Source of the DNA: Moringa oleifera
Lineage: Eukaryota; Streptophyta; Magnoliopsida; Brassicales; Moringaceae
Reading direction: 5' to 3'
Assembly: GCA_021397835.1 (NCBI GenBank)
Contig: JAJFZO010000087.1
Coordinates: 4,712,001 to 4,776,000, forward strand
Length of the DNA stretch: 64,000 bases
The notes under the pieces: model-generated
Told to the model about the DNA's origin: nothing
What the model saw: only the letters and a program-made list of their open reading frames with translations
The model's database searches: none
Position numbers and translations under genes: made by a program
Shown: positions 47,110-60,337 of the stretch, in pieces
Numbering within the stretch: the first letter of the stretch is position 1
How the letters are laid out: each line of letters starts with the position of its first letter

Positions 47110-48420
47110 AAAAAAAATTGATGGACATTTTGAATTGGATAGGTAATCATAGATATTTATTGGATAATGTGAATGTATCACATCTTTATGACTTTAAATT
47201 TACCATCAAGGCTAACAAGAACATCGCTAGAGTAAAATCCCATGAAAATTATCTCGCACCATCCTACAGCCCATGTACCATCATTTCAGCATACAAATTC
47301 GAAGGTATATTATGTGTCCTTTACTTCACTCATTATCATTTTTGTTTGCCATGCGTTAAAGATTGCTTTGTGTTTTTCATTGTAGTGTATACCATGTCAG
47401 TGGATGATTGGTGATGACATTACTAATGTTGTTGCACTCTGATCTGTTTTCATTGATCTTGTTATGAATAAGATGATCCATGGGAATGACATGATGAAGG
47501 GTGATGTAAGAGTTCATATCACAGTAGCTATGAAGCTCGATGCTTTTTGCCTCGATCGATAGATGAGACAAATATCTTTACTATTATCTCAAGCAGTTAG
47601 GACACACATCGCTTGGCCATTACAATGGATTATTGCTCCTAGATATCAGGTAATATGTTTTCATAAACTGTATTATTTTCATGAAATTTATGAATTAACA
47701 GTTATCGATAACATAAGGCATCATCTAAATCGGTGCCACGAGCTCATGTTGAACGAGATATATAATCCATATGCAAACCACTCAGGTTATTTTATTATTA
47801 TGTCTGTCGTGCGATGGACGTAGATATGACAATAGCCATTCCGTTGGATGAAATGATTTTTGATGCTCAAAGCACGATATATATTTGTAAAGATGATATA
47901 ATGCAATTTTATCATCAAGAGGAGTTAAGTGTTACCATCATTCAAGCTTATATCTTGTATATCTATCATGTTTTATTACTATGTTTTAATTTTTTTTATT
48001 AATTTTTATGATTAAAAAGGCTTAATTTTCATTTTCTATTATGAGAAGCTTTGTAAAGATAAGATCATCACACATGGCTTAAACAGTAAATACTTATTTA
48101 TTGATCCTGTAATGGTATCAATGGGGAGCATTAATAATATTGAAAAGCAAGCAAGATATCTTGCTATAAGGATGAGGCAAGCAACATGTGACTAAGGAGC
48201 CATAATGCTCCTCTATAATATCAAGTAAGTAGAAGTAAATTTTTAATTGCAAACATATATTTAAATATCAATTATTTTATTGAAATTATGTTATAAAATT
48301 ATACTACACATTGGATATTGGCTGTCGTGGAGCCTGATTTATATCAATATATTGTTTTTTTGATTAATTGAGGCATGGTGATCAAGATGATTTGAAAAAT
48401 ATTATCACAACATGAGTTTA
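47110..48420 (+). pseudogene. CACTA Ulp1-like peptidase remnant
   Basis: 47814-47990 reads IAIPLDEMIFDAQSTIYICK and ending QFYHQEELSVTIIQAYILYI, the segment that precedes the peptidase in CACTA proteins. 48040-48180 gives YLFIDPVMVSMGSIN..., and near 48300-48330 a split HWILAVVEPD, the block that carries the catalytic His in Ulp1-like (C48) peptidases. Heavily interrupted. Confidence 0.6.
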
Positions 48421-49129
48421 TAAATATTTAATATAGTTAAATGTTAGATATAAAATTTATAATTATATATGATTAATATTTATTTTGCAGTGCCTTTAGA
48501 ATGTATGTGGCAATTCATGCTCCAAGATTGTTAAGAAAAAATTTAAAAGTTTCATTGGTCAAGTATTATTATAATGCAATTGCAATTTATGTTTTTTTAT
48601 TTTTTTATTTTTATTTATTAGATTGATGTTTTTAATTTTTTTAATATAGTGTCCATGTCAGCCTTCTAACGTTGAGTGTAGTTACTATTTTATGGCATAT
48701 ATGAGGGACATCATAACATAGTGATATCATTTCTTTTTACAAAATAATAAGTTGTTTTAATAATCATTTGATTAGTTAACATATTTGTTATTAATAACAT
48801 ATGAATTTATTTATGTGTTTTTATAAATGTAATTGAATGATAAAGCCATGTACACTGAAGCAAAAATAGATCAATTGAGGAAAAAATTTTGTGACTTTAC
48901 ATGGTGTTATTTGAGTGATGCAATAGGAGATGAATTATAAGAATGCTTTCTTTTAAAGATTAGAACATATCAAACATACTTTTGCACTCATTATGTAAAA
49001 GTTAGTTATTCGATAAATTTTGTATATGATAACATATTGTAGATTCACGTAATAAAATTTTATTAGTATTAATTTGAGTAATTGAATGAATATCTTGAAT
49101 GATAATATTTTGATACATTAGTTATTGGG

Positions 49130-49480
49130 AGAGTATTGAAGTGTTATTTAATTTGTGTATTATTATTGTACTACAAAGTTGATGAGTGAATGTGTTGGTG
49201 TATATATTGGAGTGCGATTTGATATGTCATGGTTGTATTATAAAGAAGTGAAGGTATTGTTGTATATTTAAATGTGATTTGATGTATTATTGTTGCACTA
49301 TATAATAGTGGAGGAGTGAAGATGTTGATGTGTATTGGAGTAATGTATTATTGGTATTCAAATTGAAGTGTGTCGTGTTGAATTTGGCATTGATGTATTT
49401 GAGTAGTGTATTGTTAGTATGCAAATTGAAGTGTATTATGTTGAATATGGTGTTATGTTGAAATGAGATTTGATGATGCA
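49130..49480. repeat. Degenerate short repeats, 'tgatgtgtattggagt' type
   Basis: Loose tandem units of about 60-75 bp with 'attgaagtgt(g/a)t(c/t)(g/a)tgttgaat(t/a)tgg' at about 49361 and 49427. Similar words occur at 12660-12800. Confidence 0.5.
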
Positions 49481-49774
49481 TCTTGATATATATAGAGTAT
49501 AATTGTTATTATTATGGCAATTGAAATATTTTAAGATTAAATTTGATATATCAATGATGTTTTAAAGTGTAATTTTATATATAAAATTTGAGATTATTTA
49601 TATGATTTGGTAGGTAAAATAGATAAATATAGTGTAATTGTAATTGTAATAATTGTAATTTATGAATTTAGAATTTACAATGTATTTTTAAAATATTATA
49701 AAAATATAAATATTGGTCTACAATAATAAAACCAAAAATTTGAAAAAAAAATAAAAACATTAAATAACAATTGC

Positions 49775-50200
49775 AAATAAAACCGTCATTTAAAGTAACG
49801 GGTTTTAAATTATGGTTAAATTTATAACCATCATCTAATGAAATAGGATATTAGATAATGGTTGTGTAAAGAACTGTCATCTAATATAATGAAATATTAT
49901 ATGACGGTTCTATAAATAGCCTTCATCTAATATAACAAGATATTAAATGATGGTTTTGTAAACAACCATCATCTAATGTGCTGAGTATTAGATAAGAGTT
50001 TTATTTATAACTGTCATTTAATGTAACGGGTATTGGATGACGGTTGTATTCACAACCTTCATCTTATACAAATCAATATTAAATGGCAATTTTACTTGAA
50101 ACTGTCATCTAATGTTGGATTATATTACATGACAGTCTCTGTAAAGCAACATCTAACAGTGTGATATCTATCATTAAAAGTTACATTAGATAATAGTTTT
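49775..50200. repeat. CACTA subterminal palindromic repeats
   Basis: At least eight variants of 'aaccgtcatctaatgtaacg' alternate with their inverse 'attagatgacggtt', about 50 bp apart, just inside the right end of the element. Arrays like this are the transposase (TNPA) binding sites in En/Spm-type elements. Confidence 0.7.
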
Positions 50201-50315
50201 TATAATCGTCATCTATTTTGTAAAGCATTTTCTCATCGCTTACATAGACAATACTTTGGCAATCGTCATTGTTAACTTTTTTTAATCGCCATTGAAGGTA
50301 TGTTTTTTAGTTGTG

Positions 50316-53094
50316 CTCTTACTTGCTCTATTCAACATAGCTTGATTTACATGAGAAAAGGAAAAGGATTAGGTTAAAAGCTAAGCATTCATAAATAAAA
50401 GCTAAAAAAATAAGAAGTAAAAATTACAAATTTGGAAGAAGAATTATTAAGCTCAGTGATGCTGAAGACATGCTTTCCTATTAGTATAAAACTTGCCACA
50501 GGTGAAGGCTCAAAAGAAAGGTTCGAGGAATTCTGAAACTAGATCTGGATCTAAGGCAAAAGTGGTTGAGCTTAAGGAAAGCTTAGAGAGTTTAGGTTAG
50601 ACTTTAAGGATGATTCTTATTTAAGAGGTCTATTCCTATTCACCCTATAGATTTGTTCTTCAATAAAGAGCTCATCAATGCTAACCTCCATTTTGCCTCT
50701 AATAAGGACTGATAAAGGTCAACTAAAGTAAAAGAAATTTTTTTCATCTTTAAAATTCCTATAGGGAACCTACATGAGTTAAGCTTAGGTTGGATCCTAT
50801 CCCGAGAAGACTATAAGTAGTTTAGTTTCCAATCTTTATTGCTTCTTGGAAGACCTTTTCTTTATCTTACTAAAAAGAAGAGGTTTTTTGGCACTAAAGT
50901 ACTTGATATTTTTTTAATACCTAGCCTATAGTTTTAATATTTCAATTCAAAAAATCTAAGGAAGACAGTAAAGACTAGATATCTAGTTTGGACATATAAG
51001 TACCTAACAGCAAGCGCTACTAGGCACCTCTAAGCATTGGGTAATAATTGAGAGGGGTATAGGTTTACATAAAGAAGGACTCAAGTGAAAAAAAAAAAAA
51101 AAGATGCAGAGGAATGCATTGGCCGATCTTGAGACATTCTTTAAAGATCATGAGAGAGCATTGAACGAAGGGTCTAGGACTTATCATTGAGGGTGGAGTG
51201 TTTTAACCTAATGAAATCAAGGATATTGTAAGTGTTTTCAATTCCTATAGAGGTTAATATAGATGATATGGGCAGCTAGGATCCAACGTGGTTCAAACTT
51301 AAGAGAATGCTAAAACGAAAAAGTAAAAAAGGGTGTTTGCTAAGGTAATAGAAGAAGCTCGTGCAGCTATGAAGAAAATCTAAGCACTCGGGTTTGACAG
51401 GCACTGATGAATAGTTTTAAAATGTTAAGAAAGCAAAGTAAAGCAATTCAATTAGGCTTGAAATAAGTTAAATAGTGAGTACAAAGGGTGCCTATTTAGA
51501 GGTGTGAATTAGCCATTGAAGGAGATCTAAAGGCTGAGAGTACTATGCTAAGCTAGATTCAATCTTGACCAATTATAGAGGCATTTGACCCAACTGATTA
51601 GACTCAATTACCTACTAATTTGTACCCAATAAGCCTAATCTTGACCTAATGAGCTCAAAAGACATACCGACTGAACTCATCTAGATTGAGTTTGATGAAC
51701 TCATCTAGGTTGAACTCGGTTGGATTGTGCAATTCACCCCAAAAAAAGGGGTGTGCATCGAATTCTTATTCGTAACCCAACAACCATTTTTATGCCTATA
51801 AAAAAGGTTGTTTTCAAGCTTTAAAGATCATCAAACAGTCATTTCGAGATATTGTCACTTTAAAATTAAGAAAATTTATTGTTGTGAGAGTTTTTTAGTA
51901 AGATAGGAATGTGAAAATTTTGCCTTCACGAGATGAACCTTTTTGTTTTGGAACTTAAAAAGAAATCATTGTTTTTTAGTTATTCTTAAAGACTTCATTT
52001 GTTGATCCTTAAGTATAATCATTCAAATCTATGTATAGGAATTCTTTATTTATGTATTCTTCATATAGACAATTGTTATATATAGCACTAATAGAAGTTG
52101 TTTATTCCATTTTTATGTTGTTTATTTAAAGTTTAAGCATGGTATGGTTCCATTCATGGTATGAAAGTAATGTAATTCTATTTAGTTATTTTTCGATTTT
52201 GATATAACTAGTGGCATTTGATATATGTACTTTCCATAGGGGGAATTTGTGTTGAATAAATTAGTATGAAGTAATGGAATAAGGAAGAGCTTTGCTTGAT
52301 GATCAGAACCAAGCAGAGCTCATCTAAAGGAGATCAAAAAGAATAAAAAGAGTCACGAATGATGTGTTTGGGTAGATCGTGATAAAAATACAAAAAAGCT
52401 GTAAATATCAGAATATAAATGATTTATGGATGAACAAACAAGACATTGAGGATCTAAGATGAGTTCATCCTAGATCTCTCTATAATTAAGATTAAAGAGT
52501 GTTTCTCTAAGGATTTAAAACTCAGTGTAATAGGGTAAAGATTTTAAACAATGTGGAGAATAAAATAGTACTAGTAGCTAAACTTAAAAGCAATGGTGGG
52601 CTGACCTCAAGGCAGTTGATCCCATAAGGTCAATTCATCTAAGATAGCCTTGGAACTTAGAACAATTCAATCAATTCATCCATCGAAATTTTTGGTTTAA
52701 TTTTATGTTTTCCTGATAATTTATGATTTCTTGTGATTATATTTCTTGTGATTATTAGGATGTAATTACATATTCATGTTATCCTTCTAATCCTTACTTT
52801 TGGTGACTAATCACACTTAAAAAAAAAATTGGCCATAACTCCTATTCTTTTTTCTCATGCTTAAGGTTTCTTCCATTGAAATCTCAACTATCACACACTT
52901 AACACAATAGAACAACTAAAGGAGTTGGAACTGAAGAACTTCAAACAAGTATTATCACTTCAAAATGCTACTCTTTTTTTCAAATTATAAGGCGGAGATG
53001 TCAAATTATAAGGTATAGATTACACTAAAATTTTGTCACTAGCAGTTAACTATATTAAATTAAAAAATAAAATACAAGGGCGACTTTTGTTAAG
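50316..53094. other. Unrecognised, possibly retroelement-derived
   Basis: Composition and frequent broken frames suggest decayed retroelement sequence upstream of the copia RT remnant, but no domain could be recognised. An A-run of about 15 bases lies near 51090-51103. No supported gene. Confidence 0.35.
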
Positions 53095-54386
53095 GTAGCC
53101 ATAAAAGATTAAGAAATGAAGTAGATGGATGTCAAAAACAACATTCTTACATTGTAAGCTGCTTGAGACCATCTTTATAAGTAATCTAAAGGGCTTGAAG
53201 AAACAGATAAAAAAAGATCAAGTTTTCCTCTTGAAAAAGTCATTGTATGGCTAGAAATAATCTCCCAAACAACAATATAAAAGGTTTGACACCTGCGTTC
53301 TTAGTGAAAGGTTCAAAAGGATCTCATATGATGTATGTCTATACAATAGGAATGCAAGATGCAAAGATTTAACTATTGCTTTTTTATAAGGATGGTATGC
53401 TCGTTAGAAGTAACAACCTGCATAAGATCTACTAAGTTAAAAGGATGCTTAATAGGCAAGTTGATATAAAGGACTTTGGTCATGCTAAGAGAATCTTAGG
53501 AATAATAGTTCAAGAAAAAAATAAAAGCAAGAGGTGATTAGCAATACTTATAAATTATGGTTGAAAGGTTCTTTATATATTAAGCTAAGCTAATTTTACT
53601 TTCTTTTAGAGACTTGCTTCAAGCTTTTGCGTTAAGTTTTCCAAGTTTAAAAGAAGAAAGGCTAGAAATAAGCAGCGTACCTTACTTAAACGCAGTAGGT
53701 TCTATCATGTATGATATGATCTGTAGTAGGTCTAATTTATCTTATGCAGTTAGTCTTCTTAGCAAGTATATGGCCAATCTAGGTAAGGATCACTGGCAAG
53801 AAATGAAGTTGCTACTAAGGTATGTCAATGACAAAAAGGATTATGGCTTAATCTACACAAAAAGAGGGCCTAATCCAACAAGGTCTTTTGAATATGTTGA
53901 TTTGAACTTTGTTGAAAATAGGGATAAAAAAACGTCCCTTTCAACTTATCTTTTTGTATTTAATAGGTGTTGCATCAGTTGGAAGGCACAACTCTAACAA
54001 ATTATGGGTCTTTTTTATATAAAAGCTCAATAAAGAGTTCAAAAAGTGGATTTAGTTGCTTCAACAATTAAAGGAGTTACGATTATATACCTTTGGTTTA
54101 ATTATGCTTTCAAAGAGAGTCACAAATAATTTACTTGCGTAAACATCTTATGTATCATGAGCAGACTAAGAACCTGGATGTTGAATTTCATTTTATTCAT
54201 GAAAAGGTAGAATAGGGCTGCATCAAATTTGAAAAAATCTCCATAAAGAGATAGACATGGCAAGTGTGTTTCTCCTAACAAGTTGCTTTAGTGTTTCAAA
54301 ATTTTGAGAATTGGTGTAAGGTAAAGAAAAGGTTTATATCAAGGTTTAGTCCTGCTCATGGCTGGCTTCTGAATCAATGAGGAGAT
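53095..54386 (+). pseudogene. Ty1/copia RT-RNase H remnant
   Basis: 53215-53340: KDQVFLLKKSLYG followed by KRFDTCVLSERFKRISYDVC, the copia RT region. 53455-53520: VDIKDFGHAKRILGIIVQ. 53665-53990: VPYLNAVGSIMYDMICSRSN, KYMANLGKDHWQEMKLLLRY and CCISWKAQL, the copia RT-RNase H linker. Later frames run to a purine-rich 'aatcaatgaggagat' at 54372-54386, a polypurine tract. The YVDD catalytic motif is not preserved and many stops are present. Confidence 0.8.
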
Positions 54387-54790
54387 TGTTAGGAATGATT
54401 CAAAAAGCAGCAAACTAGCAACAAGATGAAAAAGAGTTGGGTTTTTTTCTTTTTGTTTCTTTTACTTTTATTCAATAGTTAAAGGTTTATTAAAGAGTGA
54501 TAAGTTAGTCAACCTTGCATGCATGGACAAATGTTTTCTTCCCTGCTCGATTAAGGAAAGGTCTATGTGACAAGTTAGTTGGCCTCGTGGACTTGGGCAT
54601 TAGAAGTAAAAAAGCTCTGTTTATACAAAAAGTAACAAAACGAACTTATTTAACTTGCTAATAAAGAATTTAAAGAGGATTACAAGAAATAGTAGAATCA
54701 TTAAAAGCAAATTAAGAGTGACATTTTCTCATTATTTCATTATCTAACATTAAACAATTCTCAAGATTTATAACTAGTGTATAGGCGAAA
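54387..54790 (+). repeat. Probable 3' LTR of the copia remnant
   Basis: Starts TGTTAGGAATG directly after the polypurine tract. The end is not clear; homology to the duplicated flank of copy D begins at about 54780-54800. No second LTR was found on the left. Confidence 0.5.
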
Positions 54791-56504
54791 CTGTACTAAA
54801 TCTCTCATTGATGAAAGATTAAGGTTATGTTTTGGAATCTTGAAATGGACATAAGCACTCCGACCAAACCACCATAACGCTAGGTGCTTTCATTGATCAT
54901 TCTTATCATTTTAGTTAATAATTTGGTTGATCAAAACACCCCTTGCAGAATGTTTGAAATTAAGCATATATATAAAGTTTTGATTCTGGATTTTGCACAA
55001 TTGGTTAAAAGATTGTGGGCCTAAGGTTTCTAACTCGTTGGCTAAGTCACGACATATACATATAATATTTGGATGACTAGGTTCCATTGCATTTGCAACT
55101 CTCATGACACGTAAATTGTTTGATTCAATGTCTTTTCAAGTTTGGAATATGAGAACAAGCAATTTGATTGAACTACTTTCATGGTTTTTTTTCATATTTA
55201 ATAAAGTCTTGATGCATCCAGTAATCATGAAGGTTTTTCCACAAAGTGATAAATTCATGTCTTAACTTGCTTATGGTAAGTATTATATAATGGTTCTTGT
55301 AAAATACAACTTATATTTCATGCATGATTCTTATACTTATTTTTTCAAATCATGCATTGTTAATTAACTATAATTTGTTAGAGAATAAAAAATTGTATTT
55401 TATGAAGTTTAGTATTTGAAGCATTTTGAATTTAGAAGCATTAGAAGACTTGTTCATTTGATTTATAATTATTGGACAAGTTAACATTTGGATATATTTT
55501 GAGGCAATAAGATAAAATGTAGATAATTTTTAATTATGAATAAATCTATTAATTTTATTTACAAATCTTTTGTGGTATAGAATATTATATTTTTACAAAA
55601 TTCATAAATATTTAATTTATATTTTAACTTGTAATTTATTAAGATTAAAAATATTTTGGAGGCAATTAATTACCTTTATTGAAAGGTTTTCTTATAAACC
55701 TAGCTATTGACGATAATTATATAATTGCAGCTAAAGCTTTTCCATAATCTTTTTTACAATAGTTGTTATTTGTCACAATAAATTTATGATTTGTTACATA
55801 ACGTATTTGCATGGACCTTTTAACAATAACTAAGATTTTTAATTAAAATCTATTTTGGTAGAAATTTTTTGTTTGCTCAAAAACATTATCACAATTTTTT
55901 TATATAACAAATACATTCTAATCAGTATTTAGGGTAATTACCCATTTTTTCAATTATTACTGTTAAAATAATATTTTATTACTTTTATTGATTCTGTTTA
56001 CATCAATTATTGTTCAATTGTCGATAAAAAGTTTTGCAAAAATTACAATTATTGTTAAAAAAAATAAAAATACTTACTTATAAAAATAATTTGTGTTGTA
56101 GTGAGCGCATAAACCATAATATAAAATTAATTCTTCTATGGAAAAACAAATTGAATATAAAAATCATGAAATATATTCCTCATAAGAAAAACTATAAAAA
56201 ATAAAAGAAAAAATCAAGTTGGAGATGATAATATATTAAGATACATAGTGTTGTAGCTTCGACAATCGAGAACAATACAGTTCTTTGAGTCATGAAGAAC
56301 CTGTAAAATGGAGAAAATCTCCAACGATTAAGTCAATACAGTGTTTTATAGTTCAATTTTAACTGTGTCATATATTGTCTATTTATAGGCTTTAGAATAA
56401 GAAATTAACTAAAAGTGTTGTCATGTAGTTCAAAAAATGAAAAACCAGAAAGTGTTGTCCTTGTTTTCGGAGAGTTGTTTCAGGTTATGAGCTTGTTGAA
56501 GTTT
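54780..56504. repeat. Duplicated 3' flank of copy E, distal part
   Basis: Matches 39510-40990 in the same orientation. Interrupted at 56504 by the copia element; the match resumes at 60338. Confidence 0.85.
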
Positions 56505-56509
56505 CTTTT

Positions 56510-57043
56510 ACTGAAAATTTGACAACCAGATCCTTAGTTGATGGATCAAATATCAAATCCCTGTAACATGAAAGCAACAATAATAAAAGCAAGAAGAAAA
56601 ATAAACAGCCATAAGAACACAAGATTTATAGCGGTTCACCTTCAATTGAGAGTTACATCCACTTTGCAGCCACTGCAAGAAATCATTTTCACTATAAAAA
56701 TAGATTACAAGAGAGATAACTATTTTTCTAGCCCTCACTCTACTAGAATAAAACCCTAGGACTCTTGCTCACTCTCTCTTTTGATGTTTTGCATAAGTAG
56801 AAGTCCCTCCTTTATATAGTAGAGCCCAATGCCAAAAATAGATGTGTGAAAATCTCAAGATATCCTTTTTGATAAGTATATACTCTTTTGGATGAGTATA
56901 TTCCCTTTCAGATAAGCATATATATCTTTTTCAGATGAGTATATACCCTTTCAGATAAATATATACCCTTTCAGATAAATATATTCCCTTTCAGATAAAT
57001 ATATACCCTTTTTAGATAAGATTGTCTCCACACATACTCAATA
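56510..57043 (-). repeat. 3' LTR of copia element
   Basis: About 534 bp. Contains a series of 'ccctttcagataaatatata' units (about 56900-57010) also present in the other LTR. The outer end is mutated (ACTGAAAATT instead of TGTTAGGAATT). Confidence 0.85.
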
Positions 57044-57112
57044 ATCTCCCACTTGGAGACTAATTCATTATCTTAATTGTTTCTTCCACCTGCAATGACC
57101 ATGACTTCCTAA

Positions 57113-57496
57113 TCAGCAGCTAAGAGGCCCCACTGAAGTTGTACACAACTTCAGTTTCTCGATTGTAATAGCCTTGGTCAACATATATCGCTTGTTGCCA
57201 TCATGTTCTTCTTTTAACCGGTAAACCCATTTGTTCTGCAAGGTCCTTTTTCCTTGTGGTAACTCTGCCAACTCCCATGTTTGATTACTCATAAGAGAAC
57301 TCATCTCATCTTTCATGGCTAACTCCCACTTAATTGATTCATCACCCTGCAAAGCTTCATCAAAACTCTCTGGTTCACCCCTATCAGTCAACAAGATATA
57401 GTTTAGAGATGGTAAAAATCTCTGTGGTGGTCTCACAGTCTTAGAAGATCTTCTCACTTCTGTCACAGGAGTGGTTGGATTTACCTTTGGAGCCAT
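57113..57496 (-). pseudogene. Copia pol piece: RT start fused to pol C-terminus
   Basis: The frame runs FDEALQGDESIKWELAMKDE, NQTWELAELPQGKRTLQNKW and VYRLKEEHDGNKRY, the start of the copia RT domain. It then jumps to KLKLCTTSVGPL, which is the usual very C-terminus of copia polyproteins. The RT catalytic core and RNase H between them are deleted, and the junction stays in frame. Confidence 0.8.
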
Positions 57497-57744
57497 ACTT
57501 TTCTAATTTTCCTCAGCATTTTCATCTTCAAATTCCTGAGTATTCTGTTGCAACTGATTCACTGGAATGTCTCTCAAGTGGATCATTTCAAGCTTTTTTA
57601 CCTCAAAATCTGTTACTTCTAAATTCTTGCCCAAATTATCCTTATACAGAACTTGCTCATTGAAGATTACATCCCTGCTCCTAATGATCTTCTTCTTTTG
57701 GCTATCCCAGAAATGATAACCAAACTCATTGTCACCATATCCAA

Positions 57745-58561
57745 TTAAAAAAAAATTAATTTAGGATCAAGTTTAGCTCTAACAGCAGCAGCAATATGGA
57801 TATATGACAGAAAACCAAATATTCTTAGAAAAGACAGGTTTTCCTTTTTGCCACTCCAAACCTCCTCGGGTATTCTGCAATCCAAAGGAACTGAAGGACC
57901 CTTATTGATTAAATAGGCTATAGTGTTAACTGCATCTGCCCAAAATACCTTGGGCAGCCCTGCATGCATTTTCATGCTCCTTGTACGCTTATTCAATGTT
58001 CTGTTCATCCTTTCTGCAACATCATTCTGCTGAAGTGTATCTGGAGTAGTCTTCTTCATCTTGATCCCATTGTTAGCACAAAACTATTTGAAATCCCCAT
58101 CAATGTATTCTCCACCATTATCAAATCTCAAACACTTAACTTTAAGATTAGTTTCATTCTCAACCATAGCTTTTTCATTTCTTAAAAGCATCAAATACAT
58201 CAGATTTATTCTTTAGAAAATAAATCCATACCTTTCTGGTTGAGTTATCAATGAAAGTCACACAGTAGCTAGATTCCCCAAGAGATGTCAAAGTCGAAGG
58301 CCCCCATACATCTGTATGAACTAACTCTAGTTTTTCCTACTTCAACTGCTTTCCTGCTTTGGAGAAGCTGACTTTTTTTTGTTTGCCAAGGATGCAGCTT
58401 TCACACAACTTATGTTCTACAGCTTTTAAATCCGACAAATTACCATTTACCACCATGACCTTCATTACCTTTTCACTCATATGCCCAAGTCTGTAATGCC
58501 ATAAGTCAGAGTTCATACCAGTGTCAACAGCAACCACTGTATCCTTGCAACTTGAAGTCAT
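57745..58561 (-). pseudogene. Copia GAG-pre-integrase and integrase remnant
   Basis: 58561-58337: LWHYRLGHMSEKVMKVM and CESCILGKQKKVSF (zinc-binding HHCC pre-integrase region). 58330-58060 in shifted frames: HTDVWGPS and the rve core DNGGEY. 58059-57745: GIKMKKTTPDTLQQNDVAER, AERMNRTL and VFWADAVNTIAYLINKGPS, the rest of the integrase core. A stop separates the pieces. Confidence 0.85.
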
Positions 58562-58618
58562 ATAGAGAGTTCCAGTTTTGCTCCCTTAAGCAACAACCAT
58601 GGCACCTTTGGTAACTTT

Positions 58619-59572
58619 CTAAGCATTATCATTGAAAGTTACCTTATGCCCTTCACTATTAAGCTGTCCAATAGAAATTAGATTTCTCATCAACTTTGGC
58701 ACATGTCTCACCTTTTGAATCTTCCAGATATTCTCATTTGGCATATTTAATTTAACATCACCCATACCAACAATATTCAAAGGTTCTCCATCAGTAAGGT
58801 AAACCTTCCCAAAATTTTCAGCAATATAATTTTCAATTATTTTGCCATATGCAGTGGTATGAACAGACGCCCCAGAATCTAAAACCCAAGACTCAAGAGG
58901 ATTATCAATAGCCAAAAGTAAAGCATCATCTACCTCATCTGTTACAGCATTTGTAGTATCATCTTTGTTCTTACCTTTTTTCTTCAGTAAGCGACAGTCC
59001 TTCTTCATGTGGCCCTTTTTCTTGCAAATCCAGCATTTTAGATTTCTTTCAGATCTAGATTTGCTTCTTCCATTCCTTGACTTAGATTTGCCCTTATTGC
59101 GATCAGAATTTCTGTCATTTTCTCTTCCTCTGTTTTCAACATTTAGGGCAGAATTTGCAACTGATGTTTCACCTGAATCGATCTTTTGAATCTCTTCTGC
59201 AAGAACTCGATCATGAACATCATTGAAGTTCAATTTTAAACTTCCAACAGAATTGCTCTTCGCTGCTCTCATGGGCTCCCAACTATTTGGCAATGATGCC
59301 AATAGTATCAAGGCATGTACCTCATCATTAAAGTCAATCTCAATAGAAGTTAACTGATTAACTATTGTATTAAACTCATTAAAATGAGTTGTCACAGAAT
59401 TACCTTCACCCATTTTCAAGTGAAATAGCTTATTCATGAGAAAAACCTTGTTGTTTACTGAAGGTTTCTTATACATGTCAGATAGCACCTTCATCAAACT
59501 TGTAGTTGTTTTCTCCTTCGCCACATTGTGAGCAACGTTCTTTGACAGTGTCAGCCGAATAACTCCCAGCAT
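58619..59572 (-). pseudogene. Copia gag-protease open frame
   Basis: About 317 codons open: UBN2-type gag (FLMNKLFHLKMGEGNSVTTH, LILLASLPNSW), CCHC knuckle CWICKKKGHMKKDC, and aspartic protease WVLDSGASVH. The true gag start is upstream in the 59740 region (frame broken by stops near 59574), so the N-terminus is lost. In a live element gag forms the particle and the protease cleaves the polyprotein. Confidence 0.85.
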
Positions 59573-59782
59573 CTGTCGATTAAGGAGATCCCAATCACTT
59601 TCTGAATCTTTTCAGGCTTTTGACCCAAAAGTGATTCATCCAGCTTTTTCCCATACAAATAATTCTCGATTTGCATTCTCTAAAAGGCATAATCTGTACC
59701 ATCGAACTTGATGATCCCATGTGATGAGTTTTCTTCGCTACCCATTGGTTTCAATCTCAAAACCCGAAGCTCTGATACCAGT

Positions 59783-60337
59783 TGTTAGGAATTTGACAAC
59801 CAGATCCTTAGTTGATGGATCAAATATCAAATTCTTGTAACCTGAAAGCAACAATAATAAAAGCAAGAAGAAAAATAAACAACCACAGGAACACAAGATT
59901 TATAGTGGTTCACCCTCAATTGAGAGTTACATCCACTTTACAGTCACTGCAAAAAACCTTTTTCACTATAAAAATAGATTACAAGAGAGATAACTATTTT
60001 TTTAACCCTCACTCTACTAGAATAAAATCATAGGACTCTTGCTCACTCTCTTTCTTGATGTTTTGCATGAGTAGAAGTCCTCCCTTTATATAGTAGAGCC
60101 CAATGCCAAAAATAGATGTGTGAAAATCTCAAGATATCCTTTTTGATAAGTATATACTCTTTTGGATAAGTATATTCCTTTTCAGATAAGCATATATATC
60201 TTTTTCATATGAGTATATACCCTTTCAGATAAATATATACCCTTTCAGATAAATATATTTCCTTTTAGATGAATATATTCTCTTTTAGATAAACATATAC
60301 CCTTTTTAGATAAAATTGTCTCCACACATATTCAACA
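59783..60337 (-). repeat. 5' LTR of copia element
   Basis: 555 bp, minus-strand ends TGTTGAATATG...CCTAACA. Differs from the 3' LTR by scattered substitutions and small indels. Confidence 0.9.

Larger units (their letters stand above)
45190..50315 (+). mobile_element. CACTA (En/Spm) element, 5'-truncated
   Basis: Plus-strand protein remnants appear in the order expected for plant CACTA elements: C-terminal TNP2 region with the DUF4216 domain, a Transposase_24-type protein, then a Ulp1-like C48 peptidase region. They are followed by non-coding sequence, subterminal palindromic repeats and an end reading TTTTTTAGTTGTG at 50303-50315. Stops and frameshifts are frequent. The catalytic part of TNP2 and the left end are missing. 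Confidence 0.75.
56510..60337 (-). mobile_element. Ty1/copia retrotransposon, internally deleted
   Basis: LTRs at 59783-60337 (5' on the minus strand) and about 56510-57043. The primer-binding site TGGTATCAGAGC (minus strand, 59780 downward) matches initiator tRNA-Met. A CTTTT duplication flanks it (56505-56509 and 60339-60343). The uninterrupted duplicate near 40979-41010 shows the empty site 'gaagttgcttttgagtgtaatgg', which proves the insertion. Encodes gag, protease and integrase remnants on the minus strand, but most of RT and RNase H is deleted. Confidence 0.93.
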
